DNA from: Gammaproteobacteria bacterium
GTDB taxonomy: Bacteria > Pseudomonadota > Gammaproteobacteria > Burkholderiales > Burkholderiaceae_C
Length of the DNA: 5,237 nt
Assembly: GCA_018903185.1 (NCBI GenBank)
Contig: JAHIQV010000520.1
Location: forward strand, 1 to 5,237
Reading direction: 5' to 3'
Shown: positions 1 through 5,237 of the stretch, piece by piece
Layout: the number at the start of each line of letters is the position of its first letter
Position numbering within the stretch: position 1 is the first letter of the stretch
Position numbers and translations under genes: made by a program
The notes under the pieces: generated by a model
Told to the model about the DNA's origin: nothing
Seen by the model: the letters and a program-made list of their open reading frames with translations, nothing else
Database searches by the model: none

Positions 1-1
1 G

Positions 2-865
2 GCACGCGCCGGCCACGCGGTCACGCTGATCGGCCGGCCCGCGCACGTGCAGGCCGTGACCGCGAACGGTCTGCGCATGCAGACGCTGAGCTTCGACGAA
101 ACCGTGCCCCTGTCCGCAAGCACCGGACCCTGCGCCGTGGCCGGGGCCGATGTGGTGCTGTTCGCCGTGAAGTCGCCCGACACCGAAAGCGCCGGCGAAC
201 AGATCCGGGCATCACTGGCACCGGGCGCGCTGGTGGTGTGCCTGCAGAACGGCGTGGACAATGCCGAGCGGCTGCGGCGGGTGTTGCCCGGTCAAGAGGT
301 TGCGGCCGCCGTGGTCTATGTGGCCACCGAGATGGCCGGACCCGGCCACCTGCGGCACCACGGACGCGGCGAACTCGTGATCGAGCCTTCGTCGCGCAGC
401 GCCGAGCTGGCGCAGGCGCTGGTCGCGGCCGGCGTACCCACCGCCATCTCCGACAACGTGCGCGGCGCGCTCTGGGCCAAGCTCATCCTCAACTGCGCCT
501 ACAACGCCCTCTCGGCCGTCGCGCGCCTGCCGTATGGCGAACTGGTGCAGCGCCCCGGCGTGCAGGGCGTGATGCGCGACGTGGTGGCCGAATGCCGCGC
601 GGTGGCCGCGGCCGATGGCGTCACCCTGCCCGGCGACGTGGACACCGCCGTGCGCCGCATCGCCGAGACCATGCCTTCCCAATACTCCTCGACGGCGCAG
701 GACCTGATGCGCGGCAAGCCGAGCGAGATCGACCACCTCAACGGCTACGTGGTGCGGCGCGGCGAAGCGCTGGACGTGCCCGTGCCCGCGAACCGGGTGC
801 TGTGGACGCTGACGAAGCTGGTCGAAACCCCGGCTGCGGCGCAACCATTCACCCGGTCACTCTGA
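2..865 (+). CDS. panE: 2-dehydropantoate 2-reductase (ketopantoate reductase), 5'-truncated by the window edge
   Basis: This enzyme reduces 2-dehydropantoate to (R)-pantoate with NADPH in the cytoplasm, a step of pantothenate and coenzyme A synthesis. The frame is open to the left edge, giving 287 visible residues of about 305; the GxGxxG dinucleotide-binding loop is outside the window. Numbering from base 2, the first residues end in a GRP motif whose R12 corresponds to the NADPH-phosphate-binding Arg of E. coli PanE. A family-typical LQNGVDN motif follows. The C-terminal domain carries K160, N164 and N168 in the helix WAKLILNCAYNAL, then S230 and E242 (in SEIDHLNG). These five match E. coli K176, N180, N184, S244 and E256 in spacing, so the active site looks complete. 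The GTG at 47 is an internal Val codon, not the start. The gene converges with the alcohol dehydrogenase across 56 nt. Many proteobacteria carry several ApbA/PanE paralogues, so the exact substrate is slightly less certain than the family. Confidence 0.9.
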   Translation, partial: ARAGHAVTLIGRPAHVQAVTANGLRMQTLSFDETVPLSASTGPCAVAGADVVLFAVKSPDTESAGEQIRASLAPGALVVCLQNGVDNAERLRRVLPGQEVAAAVVYVATEMAGPGHLRHHGRGELVIEPSSRSAELAQALVAAGVPTAISDNVRGALWAKLILNCAYNALSAVARLPYGELVQRPGVQGVMRDVVAECRAVAAADGVTLPGDVDTAVRRIAETMPSQYSSTAQDLMRGKPSEIDHLNGYVVRRGEALDVPVPANRVLWTLTKLVETPAAAQPFTRSL

Positions 866-921
866 CGAGCCTGTGGCTGTCAGCGACGCGGGGCAGATGG
901 CGTTGCGCCGCCTCCGGAACT

Positions 922-2019
922 TCATGGCTTGATCGCCACCTTCAACACCCCATCGCGCTGGTTCGAAAACAGCTCGTAGGCGGCCACGATGTCCTCCAGC
1001 TTGAACTGGTGCGTCACCATCAGGCCCAGATCGATGCGACCCGAGGCCACGACATTCATCAGCCGGCGCATGCGCTCCTTGCCACCCGGGCACAGCGCGG
1101 TGACGATGCGGTGGTCGCCCAGTCCGGCGGCGAAGGCGTCCAGAGGAATGGTGAGGTCACTCGAATACACGCCCAGGCTGGACAAGGTGCCACCGGGTTT
1201 GAGCACGCGCAGGGCCGACTCAAACGTGGACTGGGTACCCAGCGCCTCGATGGACGCATCCACACCGCGCCCGCCGGTGATCTTCATGATTTCGTCAACC
1301 ACATCGCAATTCTTGAAGTTCAGCGTGAGATCGGCCCCCAGCTTCTTCGCGATGTCCAGGCGGTGATCGTTGCCATCCACCGCGATGATGGTGGAGGCGC
1401 CCAGCAGGCGCGCGCCCGCGGTGGCGCACAGGCCGATGGGGCCTTGCGCAAACACCACCACGGTGTCGCCGATGCGGATGCCGGCGTTCTCCGCGCCCTT
1501 GAAGCCGGTGGACATGATGTCGGGGCACATCAGCACCTGCTCGTCGGTCAGGCCGTCGGGGATGGGCGCGAGGTTGGCCTGCGCATCGGGCACCAGCACG
1601 TACTCGGCCTGGGTGCCGTCGATCAGGTTGCCGAAGCGCCAGCCCGCTGTGGCCTTGAAGCCATGGCAGCCACACAGGCCCTGGGGAATCAGGTAGCTGC
1701 CGTCTTGCGACGGCGCGCCATCCTGCGCCGCGTAGGAGTTGAAGTCGGGGCAGATGGCGCCGGCGATCACGCGCTGGCCTTCGGTGTAGCCCATCACGGC
1801 GCTGCCGAGTTTTTCGATCACGCCCACCGGCTCGTGGCCGATGGTCAGGCCTTTGGCGACCGGGTACTCCCCTTTGAGGATGTGCACGTCGGTGCCACAG
1901 ATGGTGGTGGTCGTGATGCGGATCAGGGCGTCGTTGGGACCGACATCGGGGATGGGTTTGTCCACCACCTCGATGCGGTTCTTTTCGACAAAGACGGCTG
2001 CTTTCATCATGGTGGCCAT
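922..2019 (-). CDS. Zinc-dependent alcohol dehydrogenase (medium-chain, secondary-ADH-like), probably NAD-preferring
   Basis: This 365-aa medium-chain dehydrogenase should oxidise an alcohol or reduce an aldehyde or ketone in the cytoplasm. The N-terminal GroES-like domain has CGTD (C41, T43) and GHE (H62, E63). PDIMSTGFKGAE places D167 as the third catalytic-zinc ligand, as in Thermoanaerobacter and Clostridium secondary ADHs rather than the Cys of horse liver ADH. GNLIDGTQAEYV (about 131-142) is typical of the related formaldehyde-dehydrogenase-like ADHs. The Rossmann loop reads AQGPIG (191-196), and D215 at the end of the second strand favours NAD over NADP. The four-Cys structural-zinc lobe is not present in standard form; that region has C90, C116, C118 and H119. 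LCPGG and VTHQFKLEDI near the C-terminus also fit. ATG 2019 was chosen because AGGAG lies 5 nt upstream; a GTG at 2025, two codons earlier, overlaps that ribosome site. It follows ydcH by 39 nt, so co-transcription is likely. The substrate cannot be read from the sequence. Confidence 0.93.
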   Translation of the reverse strand: MATMMKAAVFVEKNRIEVVDKPIPDVGPNDALIRITTTTICGTDVHILKGEYPVAKGLTIGHEPVGVIEKLGSAVMGYTEGQRVIAGAICPDFNSYAAQDGAPSQDGSYLIPQGLCGCHGFKATAGWRFGNLIDGTQAEYVLVPDAQANLAPIPDGLTDEQVLMCPDIMSTGFKGAENAGIRIGDTVVVFAQGPIGLCATAGARLLGASTIIAVDGNDHRLDIAKKLGADLTLNFKNCDVVDEIMKITGGRGVDASIEALGTQSTFESALRVLKPGGTLSSLGVYSSDLTIPLDAFAAGLGDHRIVTALCPGGKERMRRLMNVVASGRIDLGLMVTHQFKLEDIVAAYELFSNQRDGVLKVAIKP

Positions 2020-2024
2020 GGGCA

Positions 2025-2029
2025 CTCCT
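2025..2029 (-). promoter_or_regulatory. Ribosome binding site of the alcohol dehydrogenase (decides the start)
   Basis: On the minus strand AGGAG is followed by TGCCC and then ATG at 2019. The alternative in-frame GTG at 2025 begins within this purine-rich motif and has no comparable site at a proper distance, so ATG 2019 is preferred. Confidence 0.75.
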
Positions 2030-2058
2030 GTAAAGGTTGAAAATCCGGCTCGGTGGTG

Positions 2059-2277
2059 TCAGTCACCACTGGCCTTCTGGAGCACAGCGTACAGCTCATC
2101 CTTGAGCTGCAGCTTTTCGCGTTTGAGCGTGTCGATCTCTGCGGGGGTGGCCATCTGAATGCCGTTTTCCATGTTCAGGATCCTCTGATCGAGTTCATTG
2201 TGCTGGTCGAACAGCCGCGTGAAGTGGAGGTCGGTGGTTTTGAGGCTCGTGATGAGGTCTCGGTACTCTGGAAACAT
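2059..2277 (-). CDS. YdcH family (DUF465) small coiled-coil protein
   Basis: This 72-aa protein matches the YdcH/DUF465 family in length and pattern. It starts MFPEYRDLI, has a charged amphipathic helix with FxRLFDQHNELDQRI, a short turn near ATPAEID, and a second Lys/Glu-rich helix (LKREKLQLKDEL) ending close to the C-terminus. This is the two-helix, probably coiled-coil hairpin expected of the family. There is no signal peptide or membrane segment, so it should be cytoplasmic. The molecular function of YdcH proteins is not established and I infer none. The ATG at 2277 has AAGGA 8 nt upstream. The gene lies between codA (129 nt upstream) and the alcohol dehydrogenase (39 nt downstream), both on the same strand, so it is probably translated from a message that also covers the dehydrogenase. 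Such genes often sit beside unrelated neighbours, so its position says little about its job. Confidence 0.88.
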   Translation of the reverse strand: MFPEYRDLITSLKTTDLHFTRLFDQHNELDQRILNMENGIQMATPAEIDTLKREKLQLKDELYAVLQKASGD

Positions 2278-2406
2278 CGGAGGGGTCCTTCGTGAAGCGC
2301 TGCCGGGAGGCGCAGGATCGCGCCGCGCCCAGGCTGGGCGGGATCGGGTAGCTTGGGCGATATGCGCCCGGTCATCTGTGCGCCAGCGCCCAGAGCACGG
2401 TGGGTG
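2278..2406 (-). other. codA-ydcH intergenic spacer with two short GC-rich hairpins
   Basis: This 129-nt spacer has no convincing gene. It holds two perfect short inverted repeats: CGCCCA-GGC-TGGGCG (2326-2340, 6-bp stem) and GGGCG-ATATG-CGCCC (2355-2369, 5-bp stem). A further CGCCCA copy lies at 2387-2392. Neither hairpin is followed by a T-tract on the minus strand, so I do not call an intrinsic terminator. I also see no good -35/-10 pair for ydcH. The repeats could form alternative pairings in a codA read-through transcript, but in sequence this GC-rich they may be chance. Confidence 0.35.
2286..2290 (-). promoter_or_regulatory. Ribosome binding site of the YdcH-family gene
   Basis: Read on the minus strand, AAGGA is separated by 8 nt (CCCCTCCG) from the ATG at 2277. 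It supports that ATG as the start of the 72-aa frame. Confidence 0.6.
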
Positions 2407-3678
2407 CTATCGGGTGAACGCCGTTGAACCGGGCCGCCCTGGCAGGGTCAGGTGCGCGATCGCGGGCGCCATGTCCGACAGCAGATGCCCTTTGCGCCAC
2501 ACCTTCAGCCGCGTGGCGCGCAGGCGGATCGCCTCGACCGGATCGCGTGCCTGCAGCAGCACGAAGCTCGCATCGCACCCCGCTTCGATGCCGCAGCCGG
2601 CCAGGCCCATCACCTTGGCGGCGTTCGTGGTCACGGCTTCAAAGCACTGGCGCATGCCGGCCTGGCTGGTCATCTGCGCCACGTGCAGGCCCATGTGGGC
2701 CACTTCCAGCATGTCGCCGCTGCCCAGCGAATACCAGGGGTCCATCACGCAGTCGTGGCCAAAGGCCACCGTCACGCCAGCCGCCATGAGCTCGGGCACG
2801 CGCGTCATGCCGCGGCGCTTCGGATACGTGTCGTGCCGGCCCTGCAGCGTGATGTTGATCAGTGGATTCGCCACCACGCTCACACCGGCTTCGGCGATCA
2901 GCGGGATCAGCTTTGACGCGTAATAGTTGTCCATGCTGTGCATGGAGGTGAGGTGCGAGCCGTTGACGCGGCCATGAAGCCCCAGGCGCTGGGTTTCATA
3001 GGCCAGCGTTTCGATGTGGCGCGAAAGTGGGTCGTCGCTCTCGTCGCAGTGCATGTCCACCGGCAGGCCGCGCTCGGCCGCGAGTTCGCACAGCAGCTTC
3101 ACGCTGGCCGCGCCGTCGGCCATGGTGCGCTCGAAGTGCGGGATGCCACCCACCACGTCCACGCCCAGGTCGAGCGCGCGTTTGAGGTTGTCGAGCCCGC
3201 CCGGAGAGCGCAACACGCCGTCCTGCGGAAAGGCCACCAGCTGCACGTCCAGGTAAGGCGCCATGCGGCGTTTCACCTCCAGCATCGCGCGCACCGGAAG
3301 CAGGCTGGGGTCGCTGGTGTCGACGTGGCTGCGGATGGCGAGAAGGCCCTTGGCCACCGCCCAGTCGCCATACACCAGCGCGCGCTCCACCAGCGCTTCT
3401 TCGGTCAGCAGCGGTTTGAGCTCGCCCCAGAGAGCGATGCCTTCGAGCAGGGTGCCGCTCTGGTTGATCCGCGGCAGGCCGTAGCTGAGCGTCGCATCCA
3501 TGTGGAAGTGCGGATCGCAGAACGGCGGCGAGAGCAGCTGGCCGGCCGCGTCCAGCGTTTGATGCGCCAGCGCCTGCCGTCCCTCGGTCACTTCAGCGAT
3601 GCGGCCGTCCCGCACGGCAACCGACATGTTGGTGCGGCCGTCGGGTAGGTTGGCGCGGGTGATCAGCAGATCGAGCAT
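2407..3678 (-). CDS. codA: Cytosine deaminase (CodA-type amidohydrolase) with altered specificity residues
   Basis: CodA deaminates cytosine to uracil and ammonia for pyrimidine salvage; relatives act on isocytosine, isoguanine or other ring amines. The 423-aa length is close to the 427 aa of E. coli CodA, and the key residues align at a constant offset of four. Metal ligands are H57 and H59 (PHFHMD), H210 (MHCDE), H242 (GSHLTSMHS) and D309 (GHDC). E213 is the catalytic acid/base and Q152 (AFPQDG) the substrate-binding Gln. LINITLQGRHDTYPKRRGMTRV and DPWYSLG are also CodA hallmarks. The residue after the metal Asp is C310 where E. coli has D314, and M312 replaces F316; both lie in the loop that tunes substrate choice. 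There is no signal peptide. ATG 3678 has GAGGTGA 6 nt upstream. No codB-type permease is visible beside it. The amidohydrolase fold and metal centre are secure; strict cytosine specificity is less so. Confidence 0.88.
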   Translation of the reverse strand: MLDLLITRANLPDGRTNMSVAVRDGRIAEVTEGRQALAHQTLDAAGQLLSPPFCDPHFHMDATLSYGLPRINQSGTLLEGIALWGELKPLLTEEALVERALVYGDWAVAKGLLAIRSHVDTSDPSLLPVRAMLEVKRRMAPYLDVQLVAFPQDGVLRSPGGLDNLKRALDLGVDVVGGIPHFERTMADGAASVKLLCELAAERGLPVDMHCDESDDPLSRHIETLAYETQRLGLHGRVNGSHLTSMHSMDNYYASKLIPLIAEAGVSVVANPLINITLQGRHDTYPKRRGMTRVPELMAAGVTVAFGHDCVMDPWYSLGSGDMLEVAHMGLHVAQMTSQAGMRQCFEAVTTNAAKVMGLAGCGIEAGCDASFVLLQARDPVEAIRLRATRLKVWRKGHLLSDMAPAIAHLTLPGRPGSTAFTR

Positions 3679-3684
3679 CGGTAT

Positions 3685-3691
3685 TCACCTC
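3685..3691 (-). promoter_or_regulatory. Ribosome binding site of codA
   Basis: GAGGTGA on the minus strand is a near-perfect anti-16S complement, placed 6 nt (ATACCG) before the ATG at 3678. It fixes the codA start. Confidence 0.75.
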
Positions 3692-3722
3692 GGCGGCAGG
3701 GTTTCATCAGCGTCCGAGGATA

Positions 3723-3748
3723 CGCTGCAGCGCAGCGCGCCGGCCGGC
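3723..3748. repeat. Two adjacent 10-nt palindromes in the codA divergent promoter region
   Basis: CGCTGCAGCG (3723-3732) and GCCGGCCGGC (3739-3748) are each perfectly self-complementary, with centres 16 nt apart. They lie between the tentative leftward and rightward -10 boxes, where a regulator could act on both genes. No known operator is recognised, and such palindromes arise easily in GC-rich DNA. Confidence 0.35.
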
Positions 3749-3759
3749 GGCACCTTCAG

Positions 3760-3765
3760 TAAAAT
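3760..3765 (+). promoter_or_regulatory. Candidate -10 element (TAAAAT) for the 99-aa gene
   Basis: TAAAAT, in the context CAGTAAAATCC, is the only A/T-rich hexamer of this kind in an otherwise very GC-rich spacer. A start a few bases downstream would give a leader of about 60 nt. No TTGACA-like box lies 16-18 nt upstream, so it would be weak, activator-dependent or read by another sigma factor. Confidence 0.3.
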
Positions 3766-3831
3766 CCTCGCCCCTGGTGACCCGCACAATGGCGGGCCGC
3801 CCTGACCTGGCCAAACAACCTCGAAGCACTC

Positions 3832-4131
3832 ATGCACTATTCCGTCTCCCACCACAAACTCAAGCTCATCCTTGCGGCCCAAGGCATCAAGACCGGCGAC
3901 GCCGGCGCCATCGACACGCTGTTCGGCGGCAAGGACGGCTACTACTGGTTTGGCACTTTGCGCGACATGTGCCCGGAAGGCAAGACCCTCTCGTGGGAAA
4001 ACCAGTACGCCCTGGTCAACGCGATCCAGGCACACGAAAACGCCACCGCCGAGGAAGACGAAATGAAACCGCAAGTGCCCAGCGCGGCCAACATCGCCGC
4101 CTTGTCCAAGCTGCTCGCCGACCCGATCTGA
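3832..4131 (+). CDS. Hypothetical protein, 99 aa, unrecognised family
   Basis: I do not recognise this family. The frame begins at the only ATG after an in-frame stop at 3778 and keeps the strong G/C third-position bias of the neighbours, so it looks like a real gene. The protein has a basic N-terminus with clustered His/Lys (MHYSVSHHKLKLILAAQG). Next comes a Gly- and aromatic-rich middle (FGGKDGYYWFGTLRDMC, about 31-47) and a helical WENQYALVNAIQAHE stretch. An acidic patch (EEDE, about 74-77) and a final predicted helix (AANIAALSKLLADPI) complete it. There is one Cys (C47), no signal peptide and no membrane segment, so it is probably soluble and cytoplasmic. The ribosome site is weak: only GAAG, 5 nt before the ATG. 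It is divergent from codA and converges with the L,D-transpeptidase 44 nt downstream, so it is probably transcribed alone. No function is proposed. Confidence 0.75.
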   Translation: MHYSVSHHKLKLILAAQGIKTGDAGAIDTLFGGKDGYYWFGTLRDMCPEGKTLSWENQYALVNAIQAHENATAEEDEMKPQVPSAANIAALSKLLADPI

Positions 4132-4166
4132 CCGGCTGGTCCTTCACCGAGCCCGGCACAGCCGCT

Positions 4167-4176
4167 GACCGCGGTC
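4167..4176. repeat. Short palindrome at the 3' end of the L,D-transpeptidase gene
   Basis: GACCGCGGTC is a perfect 10-nt palindrome in the 44-nt gap between the two convergent genes, overlapping the transpeptidase TAG by one base. It has no loop or T-tract, so it is not a convincing bidirectional terminator. No better terminator is visible in this gap. Confidence 0.3.
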
Positions 4177-5237
4177 TATCGCTGGCGCAAGGCTTCGGCC
4201 AGTTCCCCGTCATGACCGTAGATATCGGGGTAGAAGTAAGGGCGACCCCGTTTCACCAGCGCCGTCCCATAGGCGATCAGAACCGGCACCGGCGTGCTGA
4301 GCCGGACGGCCTGCAACTGCCCCGAGGCCATGGCTTCGCGCACGCGATGCTCGCTCCATTGGGGCATGTCCTTCAACACGAACAGGGCCAGCTCCACCGG
4401 ATGCTCGACGCGCACACAGCCGTGGCTGAAGTCGCGGCGCCCGCGGCCAAAAAGCTGCGCCGCGGGCGTGTGGTGCAGGTAGATGTGGTCGCGGTTCGGA
4501 AAGGAGAACTTGACCGCGCCGAGTGCATTCTTCAGCCCGGGACGCTGGCGGATGCGGGCACGACCCGCCAGCACATCGGCCAGCACTTCCGGGGTGACCT
4601 CGGTGCCGTTGCTGCCGTCTGCCAGGACAAACTCCATGTCCTCACGCGCCAGGTAAGCGGGGTCGCGCTGGAGCCTGGGGACGGTTTCGGTGCGCGCGAT
4701 CGACGGGGGAATGTTCCAGAAAGGGCTGAACTCGATGGTGCGCATGTCTTCGGAGAACACAGGCGTGCGCGTGTCCATGGCCTTGCCGACGATGATTTTC
4801 ATGGACTGCTGGACAACGATGCGACCCTCGCGGACTTCGTAGGCGCGCAGTACGAACTCCGGTATGTTGACCACGATCATGCGCGGGGCTTCGGTCAGCG
4901 GCGTCCAGCGCAGACGTTCCAGATTGAGGGCGATCTGCTGCGCCCGCTGGTCCGGTGTCACCTGCAGCGCGGCCCAGGTGTCCTTGCCGACCACACCGTC
5001 CACGTCCAGCCCATGGCGTTCCTGGAAGCGCTGGACCGCCTCCACCCAGACGCCCTCGTAGACCGCCGGGAGCGGCTCGTCAGCCGTCAGGTCACCCAGC
5101 AGCCGCAGCCGTTCGGCCAGCAGGGCCAGGCCGGAAGTTTCTCCGAAGCTGCCGCCTATGCCGCCGGAAAAGGCCTGCCACAGCGGGATGGAGGAGACCG
5201 CCTGCAGCCCCTCGGTCTTGAGTATCCCGAGCGGCGA
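4176..5237 (-). CDS. L,D-transpeptidase, YcbB/LdtD type (PG-binding + YkuD domains), 5'-truncated by the window edge
   Basis: L,D-transpeptidases form 3-3 cross-links between meso-diaminopimelate residues of peptidoglycan in the periplasm. The frame is open to the right edge (353 visible residues), so the true start and any signal peptide lie outside; the GTG at 5045 is internal. Numbered from the edge, residues about 38-91 are a PG_binding_1 domain (LLAERLRLLGDL, then AVQRFQERHGLDVDGVVG). A linker with IALNLERLRW follows, typical of YcbB-like enzymes. The YkuD domain spans about 119-290. It contains SPFWNIPPSI (about 171-180) and an inserted capping segment (DPAYLAREDMEFV onward) as in YcbB. 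H255/H256 (YLHHTP) and the catalytic SHGC with H272 and nucleophile C274 come last. All expected catalytic residues are present. A C-terminal tail of about 60 residues follows. It converges with the 99-aa gene. E. coli YcbB is about 615 aa, so a large N-terminal part may be missing here. Confidence 0.93.
   Translation of the reverse strand, partial: SPLGILKTEGLQAVSSIPLWQAFSGGIGGSFGETSGLALLAERLRLLGDLTADEPLPAVYEGVWVEAVQRFQERHGLDVDGVVGKDTWAALQVTPDQRAQQIALNLERLRWTPLTEAPRMIVVNIPEFVLRAYEVREGRIVVQQSMKIIVGKAMDTRTPVFSEDMRTIEFSPFWNIPPSIARTETVPRLQRDPAYLAREDMEFVLADGSNGTEVTPEVLADVLAGRARIRQRPGLKNALGAVKFSFPNRDHIYLHHTPAAQLFGRGRRDFSHGCVRVEHPVELALFVLKDMPQWSEHRVREAMASGQLQAVRLSTPVPVLIAYGTALVKRGRPYFYPDIYGHDGELAEALRQR

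Larger units (their letters stand above)
3679..3831. promoter_or_regulatory. Divergent intergenic region between codA and the 99-aa gene
   Basis: This 153-nt stretch must carry the signals for codA (leftward) and probably for the small gene to the right. It contains a TAAAAT (3760-3765, +), a plausible -10 about 66 nt before the ATG at 3832, but no recognisable -35. On the minus strand TATCCT (3722-3717) is a weak -10 candidate 38 nt before the codA ATG. Two perfect 10-nt palindromes, CGCTGCAGCG (3723-3732) and GCCGGCCGGC (3739-3748), lie between the two -10 candidates. A small hairpin CCCGC-ACAATG-GCGGG (3781-3796) would sit in the 5' leader of the rightward transcript. That promoters lie here is inferred from the divergent layout; the exact sites are tentative. 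Confidence 0.45.

Noticed and set aside
47..49. GTG as the start of the ketopantoate reductase
   Set aside because: The same frame is open to base 2 and already encodes conserved family sequence (AGHAVTLIGRP), so this is an internal Val codon.
866..921. Possible bidirectional terminator between panE and the alcohol dehydrogenase
   Set aside because: Only 4-bp stems with 3-nt loops (868-878 and 899-909) and no T-tracts are present.
238..2040. A 600-codon open frame on the plus strand
   Set aside because: It overlaps the end of panE out of frame and then runs antisense through the alcohol dehydrogenase. Its translation is Arg/Ala/His-rich with no family motif, as expected for a GC-rich shadow frame.
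2198..2923. A 241-codon plus-strand frame opposite codA and ydcH
   Set aside because: It is antisense to two well-supported genes, lacks a ribosome site and has low-complexity composition.
2938..3648. A 236-codon plus-strand frame opposite codA
   Set aside because: It is a His/Arg/Ala-rich complement of the codA coding strand with no recognisable domain.
3781..3796. Hairpin CCCGC/GCGGG as a riboswitch or terminator
   Set aside because: A single 5-bp stem without a T-tract or conserved aptamer sequence is not enough; it is only noted in the intergenic entry.
3685..4074. A 129-codon minus-strand frame opposite the 99-aa gene
   Set aside because: It covers the divergent promoter region and runs antisense to a frame with better codon bias. 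The hydrophobic-looking start is not preceded by a ribosome site that I can see.
5043..5045. GTG as the start of the L,D-transpeptidase
   Set aside because: The frame stays open to the window edge and the upstream residues complete the first helices of the PG-binding domain.

Overview
The window is GC-rich (by eye about two thirds G+C, with G or C at most third codon positions). It is densely packed with ordinary chromosomal genes and shows no mobile element, tRNA, rRNA or CRISPR array. The protein families and the general look of the sequence suggest a betaproteobacterium of the Burkholderiales, perhaps Comamonadaceae. The zinc alcohol dehydrogenase closely resembles, from memory, a Cupriavidus-type enzyme. 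The taxonomic call is inference; no search was run.

Layout, left to right. Bases 2-865 (+) hold most of a ketopantoate reductase (PanE), whose first ~20 residues lie beyond the left edge. It faces three genes on the minus strand, which in transcription order are a CodA-type cytosine deaminase (2407-3678), a small YdcH/DUF465 coiled-coil protein (2059-2277) and a zinc-dependent alcohol dehydrogenase (922-2019). Only 39 nt separate ydcH from the dehydrogenase, so those two are probably co-transcribed. codA is 129 nt upstream of ydcH, across a GC-rich spacer with short inverted repeats. A 153-nt divergent intergenic region (3679-3831) separates codA from a small uncharacterised gene (3832-4131, +, 99 aa). 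That gene converges with an L,D-transpeptidase of the YcbB/LdtD type (4176 to the right edge, minus), whose N-terminus and any signal peptide are outside the window.

Functionally the genes are a mixed set: coenzyme A (pantothenate) biosynthesis, pyrimidine or related base deamination, alcohol/aldehyde oxidoreduction, and peptidoglycan cross-linking. I see no single pathway joining them and no clear evidence of an undescribed multi-gene system. The points most worth a second look are natural substitutions at two specificity positions of the cytosine deaminase, a Cys/His-bearing insertion in the alcohol dehydrogenase, the unrecognised 99-aa protein, and the inverted-repeat content of two intergenic regions.
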